DNA of 64,000 bases from Mariniblastus fucicola (lineage in GTDB: Bacteria > Planctomycetota > Planctomycetia > Pirellulales > Pirellulaceae), in NCBI RefSeq assembly GCF_008087665.1, contig NZ_CP042912.1:372001-436000 (forward strand). Direction: 5' to 3'. Made by a program: the position numbers and the translations under genes. The notes under the pieces were generated by a model. It did no database searches and was not told the DNA's origin. It saw only the letters and a program-made list of their open reading frames with translations. Below, one piece after another: positions 1 to 8,442 of this stretch. Numbering within the stretch: position 1 is the stretch's first letter; every line of letters starts with the position of its first letter.

Positions 1-3000
1 CCGTTTGAATGAACTCCACGATTTCAGCGTTCTTGAACTGCAAAATAGCTTTCGAGAACCCGTTGAAATAGACTTCGTCGGACCCTTCATTCCCGTGAAT
101 GGCATCCGGAGTGAGTTGCGATGCTCCATGCTGTCGGATCAGCGAACGGAAGAGCGAGAAGAATATCTTTTTCTGATCCGCTTCGGCAAGCACCGCACAG
201 GCAGCGATCGCGTCGGCGACGGTTTTGGGTTCACGATCGTTTTCGGCGATTTTGAACCACTGCTCAAAAGTTCGCCCACGGTAGACGGGGGCTTCTTTTG
301 ACGGGGCTGATGGTTCGATGGCGACAACGTTAGCCGGTTCGGTAGTTTCTGCTTTCTTTCCAAATGACTCGCGAGCAAGAAGTCGTGAGTTTGGGCCGAC
401 GACAAAACGGCTCAGATCAAAATAGCTGCCGATGTCGCCCGAGGATACCTTTGAAAGCGTGGCGAGATCCTGGGCGATCTTTAGATCTTTAAGCCCTTCA
501 GTGTATTGAGTTCGTTCGATCCCTCGTGGTCCAATCCACTTTTTGGTGAATTCAAAAACTTGCTTGTCGGTCAAATTTCGTTTGATCTGTCCTTCAACGT
601 TTTCGCAAAGCTGAGTCAATAGAATTCGGATCGTAGCGGGAGGCCCATCGACGTGCCGCGTACCTTCAGGTTTTTCGTTAGACAATCCTCCCGTGTATGA
701 TTGGATCCAGCTCTCTGAACCGTCGGATTGTTTAACGTGATGCACCACACCTATTTCATCGAACCAAATCTCGTCGTAAGTTGAAAACTCCAATCCGCTT
801 TCACCCTGAAGAAGCCTGTCGATGGATCGCGTTAAGAGTCGGTTGGACAGTCGAGCTGCGTTTTCGCGAGCGGTCACTCCAGCAGAGGAACTTCGCCAAT
901 TTTGCATTGCTTTCAATATTCGCTGTCGAGTTGGTCCAGTCGTCGCGGGCGAAAAAAAGTCACTTTCAATCGTGTTATTCATCTGGCCGTTGCGAAAATA
1001 AGTCAGCAGGCCATCGAGAATCGACAAACGCGCTTCCGCATCGACCGAGTCCAGGAATTGCTGACAAACCGATTCGTCGACGCGTGTGTCATTTCGCTGA
1101 GTCAGGAACATGCTCATAAAATTGGTGACGCCTTTGTCAGCTTTCAGTTCTCCCTGTTGCACGCGTTGCATCAGTGGCGTCAGATCGACGAACCTGTTCT
1201 CCCGAAGTTCACCGCGTTTTTTTTCGTTGGTCGAGTGCAATTGAGCGATGACCGAAACGCAGGAACCAAGACTTGATTCGTTGCCGTCTTTAATTTCTGT
1301 TGCGACGAATTTCCAGACTTCGGTCGGTTGAAACAGTTCCAGTGTTTTGATGAAAGCATTGCAATAAATGGACGCCGCAGTCGGTTTGTCAAATGGAACG
1401 GGGTACACACCATTTTGCCGCATCAAGTCACTTAGCAGTTCCTCGACTTGTTGACGTTGATCTCCCTCAGCCAGCGTTGCGCAGGCGATTAATGCTTCGG
1501 ACACGGTTTGGGGCTCGAGATCGTTCCGGGCGATCAGGAACCAGTCGTCGAAACTTCGGCCGCCATAAATGGGAACTCCTCTGTCACGATCTGGTTCCTT
1601 CGTTTCATAGTGTTTTTCCGTCGATTCGATTTTTTGCTGAATCGCGATGACGCTGGGATGGCCCTCTCCTAAACGCGTAGCCAGCATGTCCTTTTCGACT
1701 TTCAGGGAAGCAATGATCGAATCGACATCTGAAAACCTGTCGGGGTGAAAGCTGGTTTGGCTTAAAGACTCTAGCCATGCAATCTCTCTGTCGACAGCCA
1801 GGACCGAGGGGTGTTGACGTGAATATTGTTTCATTAGTGATTTCTTTCTTGCTTTCGAAGCCAATAGCCTGATCGAGATCGCCTGCAACGCGTCATGATC
1901 GTTCGCCGCGTCGACGCTTGCGTCAGCTCCAAATGCGTTTTGATCGTTCTTGTTCGGTATCACGTTCGACGTCGACATCGTCACCGTGACGATCTGCTTG
2001 CCACCGCGAGTCATCGAAACGGACTTCGGCGTGATCTCAAACTGGCTCTCGTTTTCGGACACAACATTGAACGAATACTCCCCGGACTTGATGTCGAACG
2101 AATCTTTCGTCGAAGCGTCCAACACGCGAACCAGATCGCCATTTTCCAGAACCTGAACTTTGATGTTGTCGTCGGAAGCGTTGATGACCAGCTCGCCCTG
2201 GTCGGTCACGATGCGAAAAATCTGCGGCGACATCAGCCACGCTCCGACCGCCGCAATGCCTATCAGTGACACAGCGATGATCCAGTTTCGAAGTCTTTTT
2301 GGTTGAGTCGAAATGGGCTTGGCGGCAGACGGCGCTTGGAACGTTCCCGTAACTTTGGGAACCGGCTGCGGCCAGTCGGATCGGTCGTTGCCAAGGCAAT
2401 GGATCAGATTCTGGGCGGAAGCCATGCGATTGCCGGGCTGCTTTTCCAGCAAGTTCATTGTCAAATCGGACAGCTCCTGATCGCAGTCCGGATTGAGCGC
2501 GACCGGCGGTTGCGGCGAATCCGTCTGGATCGTCTGAAGCGTACCTAACACCGTCGGCGCACTGAACGGAAGCCGGCCCGAGAGCAGCAAATACATCACG
2601 CAACCCAGCGAAAACAGATCGCTGCGTGGATCAAGTTCCATGCCGCGGGTTTGCTCAGGCGACATGAAACTGGGCGTTCCGGCCAGCATGCCGGTTTGCG
2701 TCAGGCTGGAATCTTCGTCGGCGATGCGAGCCAAACCAAAATCCAGAATCTTGATGCGTCCGGTGTCTTCGCAGATCCAGATGTTTGCTGGTTTGATGTC
2801 GCGATGGATCAGCTGCCGCTCGTGAGCCGCCGAAAGTCCTGATGCGATTTGGCTGACGAACTCACGAATCAAATCCTCTTCATGAAGTTCAGACTGGCCC
2901 GCGAGACGTGCCTCAAGTGTTTCTCCCGGAACCCACTGCATGGCGATGAAAGCCAAACGATCCTGTTGGCCGATCTGATAAATCGTCACCACGTTTTCAT

Positions 3001-3559
3001 GTTCAATCGAAGCCGCCAACCGAGCCTCCGCGATAAACCGATCTCGGGCCACATCGCCGAGCGACGGACGAAGCACCTTCAACGCCACCAAGCGATCGAG
3101 TGATTGGTCTTTCGCCTGAAACACAACGCCTGTTCCACCGGCTCCGATCAGTCGAAGCAAACGATAGTCGCCCAACGTTCCCAACGAGTCATCGTCTTCT
3201 TCCGCTGGCGGCTCAACACAGCGCAGCACTTCTGCGGCTCGATCGGCCAGGCGCAGAGCGTCCTCGTGATTCTGCAGCGGTTTCGAATGCGCTTTCAGGT
3301 TGCCGGCCATCAGTCGTTGCATCAAACCGTCGATGGCCTGTGAGTCCGAATCTTCTGTCGGTTCCGGGATGTCGAGGGCATCGGAGACGTAGTGCGACAG
3401 CGTGTCGTTGGCGTCGAGTCCTCGCAAAGTTTCGTGACAGGTCTGGCAGTCCGAAACGTGGACTTCGCATTGGTCGAGCGTCGGCGGCTCAAGTCGCCCT
3501 TGGATGAACTGGAGCAGTGTGTCCGGATCGGGGCAGGAAGGTTTGGAGGACGTTTTCAT
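1..3559 (-). CDS. Membrane Ser/Thr protein kinase with N-terminal anti-sigma-like zinc finger (3' end beyond window)
   Basis: At least 1186 residues are visible and the frame stays open to the window edge, so the C-terminus is missing. Near residues 31-45 lies an H-x3-C-x2-C arrangement (VHVSDCQTCH) as in zinc anti-sigma domains. A Hanks-type kinase domain follows at about 125-390: glycine loop GAGGTG, VALKVL lysine near 158, catalytic HRDIKPAN near 252-259, and DFG near 273. One transmembrane segment is at about 420-445 (WIIAVSLIGIAAVGAWL). The rest is presumably extracytoplasmic and has two similar segments beginning V-Y-R/G-G-R-S/T-F, without a family I recognise. It lies 160 bases downstream of an ECF sigma gene on the same strand. 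Planctomycete ECF factors often pair with such kinases, so a partner or regulator of that sigma factor is inferred. Confidence 0.9.
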   Translation of the reverse strand, partial: MKTSSKPSCPDPDTLLQFIQGRLEPPTLDQCEVHVSDCQTCHETLRGLDANDTLSHYVSDALDIPEPTEDSDSQAIDGLMQRLMAGNLKAHSKPLQNHEDALRLADRAAEVLRCVEPPAEEDDDSLGTLGDYRLLRLIGAGGTGVVFQAKDQSLDRLVALKVLRPSLGDVARDRFIAEARLAASIEHENVVTIYQIGQQDRLAFIAMQWVPGETLEARLAGQSELHEEDLIREFVSQIASGLSAAHERQLIHRDIKPANIWICEDTGRIKILDFGLARIADEDSSLTQTGMLAGTPSFMSPEQTRGMELDPRSDLFSLGCVMYLLLSGRLPFSAPTVLGTLQTIQTDSPQPPVALNPDCDQELSDLTMNLLEKQPGNRMASAQNLIHCLGNDRSDWPQPVPKVTGTFQAPSAAKPISTQPKRLRNWIIAVSLIGIAAVGAWLMSPQIFRIVTDQGELVINASDDNIKVQVLENGDLVRVLDASTKDSFDIKSGEYSFNVVSENESQFEITPKSVSMTRGGKQIVTVTMSTSNVIPNKNDQNAFGADASVDAANDHDALQAISIRLLASKARKKSLMKQYSRQHPSVLAVDREIAWLESLSQTSFHPDRFSDVDSIIASLKVEKDMLATRLGEGHPSVIAIQQKIESTEKHYETKEPDRDRGVPIYGGRSFDDWFLIARNDLEPQTVSEALIACATLAEGDQRQQVEELLSDLMRQNGVYPVPFDKPTAASIYCNAFIKTLELFQPTEVWKFVATEIKDGNESSLGSCVSVIAQLHSTNEKKRGELRENRFVDLTPLMQRVQQGELKADKGVTNFMSMFLTQRNDTRVDESVCQQFLDSVDAEARLSILDGLLTYFRNGQMNNTIESDFFSPATTGPTRQRILKAMQNWRSSSAGVTARENAARLSNRLLTRSIDRLLQGESGLEFSTYDEIWFDEIGVVHHVKQSDGSESWIQSYTGGLSNEKPEGTRHVDGPPATIRILLTQLCENVEGQIKRNLTDKQVFEFTKKWIGPRGIERTQYTEGLKDLKIAQDLATLSKVSSGDIGSYFDLSRFVVGPNSRLLARESFGKKAETTEPANVVAIEPSAPSKEAPVYRGRTFEQWFKIAENDREPKTVADAIAACAVLAEADQKKIFFSLFRSLIRQHGASQLTPDAIHGNEGSDEVYFNGFSKAILQFKNAEIVEFIQT

Positions 3560-3719
3560 GATTGCTCTCTTGGTCAGGTTCATTCTGGCAGAAGAGACTA
3601 TGCGCGTGGTTGTGATATATTGTGTCGGCGGGCAAGAAATTTCTGAAAAAGTCAGTTTGGCCGCTCGTGAACGCGGAATTCCGGCTCGAAAGCTGACTGT
3701 GTCCGCATCTCAACAAACT

Positions 3720-4292
3720 CTAAAGCAGCCCACCGAGTTCGGCACGGAGCCGTTTCATCAAACGGGCTCGAGCGGAATAGATCGTCCAGGCACTGACCCC
3801 CGTTTGCTCAGCCGCCGCATCAACCGACTGACCGCCGCTCATCACCAGCTTGAGCGCGTCCCACGTGCCCGGCGCGAAATCATCCTGCATCAACTCCATT
3901 GCTCTGGCAACCAGCAGCCGCGCGTAGTCGATGTCCCAGGTCGATTCCGCAAACGAAACCGGAGCAAGATTCTCCAGCATCGAATCGGTGGCCGTTGCCA
4001 GCCGAGATGACTTACGGCGATGAATTTCGCGATACCTGTTCAACGTCACCGTTCGCAACCAGCCGCGAAAGCTTCGACTGGAGTCGTACTTGAATTCAGG
4101 CAGCTTTTGAAACACCTGAGTCAGAACATCCTGCACGAGATCGGAAGCTTCCGTCTGCCGCAGCCCGACTTTTCGAGCCCAGTAGAAAATCAGCGGTGTG
4201 TAGATCGAAACGAACCGTCGCCACGCCGTTTCGTCGGGAGTTTCACCTACCTGTTGCAGTCGGAAAAGAAGGCTCTCGGAAGTCGTGGTCAT
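3720..4292 (-). CDS. ECF-type RNA polymerase sigma factor
   Basis: A 190-residue protein with both conserved ECF regions. Region 2 includes FVSIYTPLIFYWARKVGL and the core-binding segment DLVQDVLTQVFQKLPEF, followed by FRGWLRTVTLNR. Region 4 is a helix-turn-helix near residues 140-185 (GGQSVDAAAEQTGVSAWTIYSAR). The length is normal for ECF factors, and there is no region 1.1 or 3. It starts divergently from the dehydrogenase/cytochrome gene at 4472 and is followed on the same strand by the zinc-finger kinase. Directing transcription of an unknown regulon under control of that kinase is an inference from family and neighbourhood. An alternative control by a separate anti-sigma factor cannot be excluded. 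Confidence 0.92.
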   Translation of the reverse strand: MTTTSESLLFRLQQVGETPDETAWRRFVSIYTPLIFYWARKVGLRQTEASDLVQDVLTQVFQKLPEFKYDSSRSFRGWLRTVTLNRYREIHRRKSSRLATATDSMLENLAPVSFAESTWDIDYARLLVARAMELMQDDFAPGTWDALKLVMSGGQSVDAAAEQTGVSAWTIYSARARLMKRLRAELGGLL

Positions 4293-4471
4293 TGAGTCGC
4301 TGCCACTCTAACGGGGGCTTTTACGAGAACAGTATCGGCGAAAACAAACGGTACGCTGTCCAGCTTAGTCGACTCGCTGGCGGCCGGCAAATTCGGGCAC
4401 TCGATGACTCTGCCCGCGAGCTGTGATCCCAGCTATGATATTGCGAACGAAGAATTTAACTTGGGACAAGC

Positions 4472-6622
4472 TTGATGATACGTTGCCTGATTTTGTGTCT
4501 ATGGATCTGTGGATCGGCCGTTAGCGTAAACGCTTCCGCCGCTGTGATTCAAGAAACGGAAGCCGCCAAGTCCACCGCTACTGTGAAGGGCATCGGGCTG
4601 GAAAACGCTTTTCCGAAGCTCCGTTTTAATCGCCCCATTCATCTGACCCACGTCGGCGATGATCGCATATTCGTTGCCGAGCAAAACGGTGTCATCCACG
4701 TTTTTCAGAACGACGCGGAGACTTCCACGACGGAAGTTTTTCTGGACATCAGTGACCGCATCAGTCGCGTTGGCAACGAAGAAGGGCTGATCGGTCTGGC
4801 GTTTCATCCGGACTTCAAAAACAACGGCCAGTTCTTCGTGCACTATTCGTCTTCGGTGAAAGACATGCACGGCATCGTGGCTCGATATCGTGTCAAAGAA
4901 GACGATCCTTCGGTCGGCGATCCGAATTCGGAAGAAGTCATTATCGAACAAGAGCAACCGTTTCGAAACCACAACGGCGGTGCTCTCGCGTTCGGTCCAA
5001 CGGATGGTTATCTCTACATCTCATTCGGCGACGGAGGTAAAGCCAACGATCCACTCGGCAGCGGCCAGGACCTTTCCACGTTGCTCGGTGCGATTCTGCG
5101 AATCGACGTCGATCACAAGGATCCGGGGTTGGAGTACGCGATCCCGAAAGACAACCATTTCGCCAGCGTTGAAGGCGCTCGCGGCGAGATTTTTGCTTGC
5201 GGTTTGAGAAACGTGTGGCGATTTTCGATCGACCGAAAAACAGGCGAGCTTTGGGCCGGAGACGTTGGGCAGGATCGTTTCGATGAAATCGACCTCGTTC
5301 GCAACGGAGGAAACTACGGTTGGAATCGCTGGGAAGCCGACGCTTCGTTTCGCAAGCAGGTCGAAATGGCTACGGAAAAACATGATCAGCCGATCGCCAG
5401 TTACGGCCGACAATGGGGTTTGTCCGTGACCGGCGGAAACGTCTATCGCGGTAAGAAGTTCCCTGAGCTTGATGGCGTATATTTCTATGGCGATTACCTT
5501 TCGGGCAACCTGTGGCAAATTCGCAAAGACGAAAACGGCGATTACAAAAACACGCTGGTGCGCCGAACCGGACAGAGCATCGCGGCTTTTGGAGAAGATA
5601 CCGACGGTGAAGTTTATCTGCTGAGCTTCGATGGCAAAATTTATCGAGTCCAACCGACGGACGAGCCGGAAAACTTTCTCGAGGGCTGGCCGAAGAAGCT
5701 TTCAGAAACGGAAATCTTTGCGGATCTGAAGAAGCGAAAGATGTCAGATGCGTACACCCCGTACGAGGTGAACGCCCCTTTCTGGTCCGACAGTGCGGAG
5801 AAAACACGCTTCTTCCGTTTGCCCGAAGGCGAAAAAATTGGCTATCGCAGCGAAGGGTCGTGGGCCGTTCCCGTCGGCACCGAGATCATCAAGAACTTTC
5901 GCCACGCGGCCGGCAATCGCATGCTTGAAACGCGAGTCATCAAGCGAATCGAAACGGGTTGGGAAGCTGCGACTTACATTTGGGACAAACGCGGCAAGGA
6001 TGCAGAGCTGCGGCCGGAAGGCTTACAGCTTGAGCTTTGGATGCCCGTCAAAGGTGCCAAGGAGTGGCGGCCGACGACCTGGCACGGGCCTTCATCGTCC
6101 GAGTGTGCCAGCTGTCACGTCGATTCGGCGGGGTACGTGCTGGGGCTCAATACGGCTCAGCTGAACAATGCTGATGGGCCGAAAAATCAGATCATGGAAT
6201 TCGTCAAACAGGAACTCTTGTCGGGCGTGCCTGAAGACTTTGATGCATCCGCCGCGGCGCGACATTGCGATCCACACGATAAAACTTGCGACCTTGAACA
6301 GCGAGCCCGAGTTTACCTCGACGTGAACTGTGCGATGTGCCATCGCCCCAACGGTCCGGGCAACGCCAGCATTGATTTGCGTTTTGCGACGGACTTGGAC
6401 GCGACGAAAATGATCAACGAAAAACCGGCTCAGGGTGATCTTGGAATCGCCGGCGCACGAATCGTGAAGCCCGGTGATGCGGCGTCTTCTTTGCTGCTGC
6501 AGCGAATCGACACGATCTCCAATGGTCGCATGCCAAACATCGGCAGCAACGTGATTGACGAGAACGCCGTTGAGCTGCTTCGCGAGTGGATTGAGTTGAT
6601 GGACGCGAGTTCGGCTGAATGA
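4472..6622 (+). CDS. Glucose/sorbosone dehydrogenase-like propeller fused to SO2930/HNE_0200-type di-haem cytochrome
   Basis: A 716-residue exported protein with an N-terminal signal peptide (MMIRCLILCLWICGSAVSVNAS). Residues about 45-395 form a PQQ-type sugar dehydrogenase propeller, with motifs such as NEEGLIGLAFHPDF, HNGGALAFGPTDGYLYISFGDGG and GLRNVWRFSID. From about 410 it matches the SO2930/HNE_0200 di-haem cytochrome family (YEVNAPFWSDSAEKTRFFRLP). Two haem motifs are visible, CASCH near 544 and CAMCH near 619. A periplasmic oxidation passing electrons to the attached cytochrome is inferred; the substrate is unknown. A longer paralogue lies at 18816. The stop overlaps the start of the GNAT gene by four bases (ATGA), so the two are probably translationally coupled. 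Confidence 0.9.
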   Translation: MMIRCLILCLWICGSAVSVNASAAVIQETEAAKSTATVKGIGLENAFPKLRFNRPIHLTHVGDDRIFVAEQNGVIHVFQNDAETSTTEVFLDISDRISRVGNEEGLIGLAFHPDFKNNGQFFVHYSSSVKDMHGIVARYRVKEDDPSVGDPNSEEVIIEQEQPFRNHNGGALAFGPTDGYLYISFGDGGKANDPLGSGQDLSTLLGAILRIDVDHKDPGLEYAIPKDNHFASVEGARGEIFACGLRNVWRFSIDRKTGELWAGDVGQDRFDEIDLVRNGGNYGWNRWEADASFRKQVEMATEKHDQPIASYGRQWGLSVTGGNVYRGKKFPELDGVYFYGDYLSGNLWQIRKDENGDYKNTLVRRTGQSIAAFGEDTDGEVYLLSFDGKIYRVQPTDEPENFLEGWPKKLSETEIFADLKKRKMSDAYTPYEVNAPFWSDSAEKTRFFRLPEGEKIGYRSEGSWAVPVGTEIIKNFRHAAGNRMLETRVIKRIETGWEAATYIWDKRGKDAELRPEGLQLELWMPVKGAKEWRPTTWHGPSSSECASCHVDSAGYVLGLNTAQLNNADGPKNQIMEFVKQELLSGVPEDFDASAAARHCDPHDKTCDLEQRARVYLDVNCAMCHRPNGPGNASIDLRFATDLDATKMINEKPAQGDLGIAGARIVKPGDAASSLLLQRIDTISNGRMPNIGSNVIDENAVELLREWIELMDASSAE

Positions 6623-7074
6623 TTTTCCGTACGGCGACGATTGAGGATTTGCCCGCGATTGTGGAGATGTTAGCGGGCGATCCGTTGGGGAAACTTCGCG
6701 AAGAGTTTGCCGATCCGCTTCCGGAACCGTACGTCCGGGCGTTTGAAAAAATTGATGCGGACGAGAATCAGAACCTCGTCGTGTTGGAAGCCGATGGAGA
6801 AATCATCGGCACGATGCAGCTGACGTTTCAGCAATATTTGAACTACCGCGGGGGCTCGCGCTTGCAGATCGAGTCCGTTCGAATTCACCGCGACCATCGG
6901 GGGAGGAATCTGGGCGCGAAAATGTTCGAATGGGCGATCGATCAGGGCCGGGAACGCGGTGTGCACGTCGTGCAGCTAACCTCGGACAAGCAGCGACCGG
7001 AGGCGATCAGGTTCTACGAACGGCTTGGTTTTGAGGCGACGCACGAAGGCATGAAGCTGCATTTGGAAAAGTGA
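6619..7074 (+). CDS. GNAT-family N-acetyltransferase
   Basis: A 151-residue protein that fits a single GNAT domain. It shows the N-terminal IFRTATIEDLPAIVEMLA start, the acetyl-CoA loop region VRIHRDHRGRNLGAKMFEWA (R/Q-x-x-G-x-G/A pattern), and the C-terminal QLTSDKQRPEAIRFYERLGF motif typical of small-molecule or peptide acetyltransferases. The start codon overlaps the stop of the upstream dehydrogenase, pointing to a shared transcript. The substrate cannot be read from the sequence. A cytoplasmic location is expected because no signal peptide or membrane segment is present. Confidence 0.88.
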   Translation: MIFRTATIEDLPAIVEMLAGDPLGKLREEFADPLPEPYVRAFEKIDADENQNLVVLEADGEIIGTMQLTFQQYLNYRGGSRLQIESVRIHRDHRGRNLGAKMFEWAIDQGRERGVHVVQLTSDKQRPEAIRFYERLGFEATHEGMKLHLEK

Positions 7075-7146
7075 TCCCAAGCGGCTCTCTGCGGTTTGCA
7101 AACGGTGGTTTATACTGTGAAGCTCGTATCGGCTCCGACCCCGCTA

Positions 7147-7227
7147 CGTTTAACGGCAAGCCGTAGGCGACTGCGGTTCGATTCCGCGAGGTAAGCCACG
7201 CAGTCGCCTGCGGCTTGCCGTTAAACG
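7147..7227. repeat. Inverted repeat with 29-base arms
   Basis: Arms at 7147-7175 and 7199-7227 are reverse complements with one mismatch (core TTAACGGCAAGCCGTAGGCG). They are separated by 23 bases and lie between the GNAT and yaaA genes. No T-run follows, so it is not a canonical terminator. It looks like a dispersed palindromic repeat. Confidence 0.85.
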
Positions 7228-7287
7228 ATCAATGTTCCAATCTTCATCAACCTGAACGATCAACAACTTACTGGATCAATTTGCACC

Positions 7288-8055
7288 ATGCTCATTGTTG
7301 TCTCCCCAGCCAAAACGCTGGACTACGAAACACCGCTTCCGATTTCCAAAACGTCGCAGCCCGCGTTCATGAAACGCAGCGCCGAGCTGGTCGAGATCTT
7401 GCGCGAATACACGCCGAAGAAGCTTGCCGGGTTGATGTCGATCAGTGACAAGCTGGCGGAGCTGAACGTGAACCGCTACGAATCGTGGGAACCCAAAGCC
7501 ACCAAAAAGAATGCTCGGCAAGCGCTATTGGCTTTCAAAGGCGACGTCTATCAGGGCATCGATGCATACTCGATGAAAGAAGCCGATTTTCTGTTTGCTC
7601 AGGAGCATCTGCGAATGCTTTCGGGGCTTTACGGTATCTTGCGGCCGCTGGATTTGATGCAACCGTACCGCCTCGAGATGGGCACAAAACTCACCACGCC
7701 TCAGGGGAGTAATCTGTATGACTTCTGGGGGCCGGACATCACGGACGCGCTCAACAAGCAGCTGAAAAAGATCGACAGTGACGTTTTGCTGAACCTTGCC
7801 TCGAACGAATATTTCAAATCTGTGCTCCCCTCGCGGCTCAAAGCTCGGGTCGTTTCGCCTGTTTTCAAGGACATGAAGAACGGCAAATACAAGATCATCA
7901 GCTTCTTCGCCAAGAAGGCTCGGGGCACAATGTCAGGCTGGATCATCCGCAAAAAAGTGACGGATCTCAAGAAATTGACCAAATTCGCCGAAGATGGCTA
8001 TCGTTATTCCGCGGATGGGTCGACCGAAGATAAGCCACTGTTTCTGCGGGGATGA
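7288..8055 (+). CDS. yaaA: YaaA family peroxide-stress protein (DUF328)
   Basis: A 255-residue protein matching the YaaA family over its full length. Family marks are the N-terminal MLIVVSPAKTLDYETPLP, the central AFKGDVYQGIDAYS, LSGLYGILRPLDLMQPYRLEMGT, NLASNEYFKSV and the C-terminal KKARGTMSGWII. In E. coli YaaA limits DNA damage during hydrogen peroxide stress, probably through free iron, and the fold binds DNA. The same role is expected here but not shown. It is cytoplasmic and monocistronic, preceded by an inverted repeat. Confidence 0.93.
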   Translation: MLIVVSPAKTLDYETPLPISKTSQPAFMKRSAELVEILREYTPKKLAGLMSISDKLAELNVNRYESWEPKATKKNARQALLAFKGDVYQGIDAYSMKEADFLFAQEHLRMLSGLYGILRPLDLMQPYRLEMGTKLTTPQGSNLYDFWGPDITDALNKQLKKIDSDVLLNLASNEYFKSVLPSRLKARVVSPVFKDMKNGKYKIISFFAKKARGTMSGWIIRKKVTDLKKLTKFAEDGYRYSADGSTEDKPLFLRG

Positions 8056-8165
8056 AGAATTTTTCCATCTTGCCGCGATTCCCCGGCTTAAGTTACAATT
8101 CGTGACCCGCCACAATTGCTGGCGGCAAATATTTCAACAACACATCAGTCATTGGAGACTATCGC

Positions 8166-8255
8166 GTGGGCACAAAACGGACCGGAAAAGGTCGACGAAA
8201 AGTTGGCAGAAAAAAACGACGTATGAGAGCCAAGATTCGCCATCGCAAGAAATAG
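8166..8255 (+). CDS. 29-residue basic peptide, AURKAIP1/COX24-domain (bS22/mS38-like) ribosomal protein
   Basis: A very short gene starting at GTG with a GGAG Shine-Dalgarno 8 bases upstream. The product begins MGTKRTGKGRRKVGRKKRR and ends MRAKIRHRKK. More than half of the residues are Lys or Arg. The KKRRMRAKIRHRKK segment resembles the AURKAIP1/COX24 domain found in mitochondrial mS38 and in actinobacterial bS22, which bind 16S rRNA near the decoding region. A hairpin with a T-run follows directly, so the gene stands as a complete transcription unit. Assignment is by motif resemblance; a chance basic peptide is the alternative, but the Shine-Dalgarno and terminator argue for a real gene. 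Confidence 0.75.
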   Translation: MGTKRTGKGRRKVGRKKRRMRAKIRHRKK

Positions 8256-8285
8256 TCTGCGATCCGCCCATTGCATTTTGCAGTG

Positions 8286-8343
8286 ACGGGGTCGAGAGCC
8301 AGTTCAGTCGTATGACTGAGTTCGCTTTCGGCCCCGTTTTTTT
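8286..8343 (+). terminator. Rho-independent terminator after the bS22-like gene
   Basis: A long imperfect stem is formed by 8286-8309 and 8314-8337 with a four-base loop (GTAT). The outer ACGGGG/CCCCGT pairs are perfect. Seven T residues follow at 8337-8343. It starts 30 bases after the TAG of the 29-residue gene. Confidence 0.8.
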
Positions 8344-8359
8344 GCGCGCGGTGCATCAA

Positions 8360-8382
8360 GGTGGCATAGGCTTCCAGCTGTG
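8360..8382. repeat. Solo arm of the GGTGGCATAGGCTTCCAGC repeat family
   Basis: One arm of the dispersed repeat that occurs as inverted pairs at 16706, 25611, 27404 and 62071. It lies between the terminator and the convergent permease gene. No partner arm is nearby. Confidence 0.8.
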
Positions 8383-8442
8383 ATTGCATTCCCGTACTTC
8401 CAAATTGCATCTCAATACATGGAACGGTGGAGACCAACCGTG

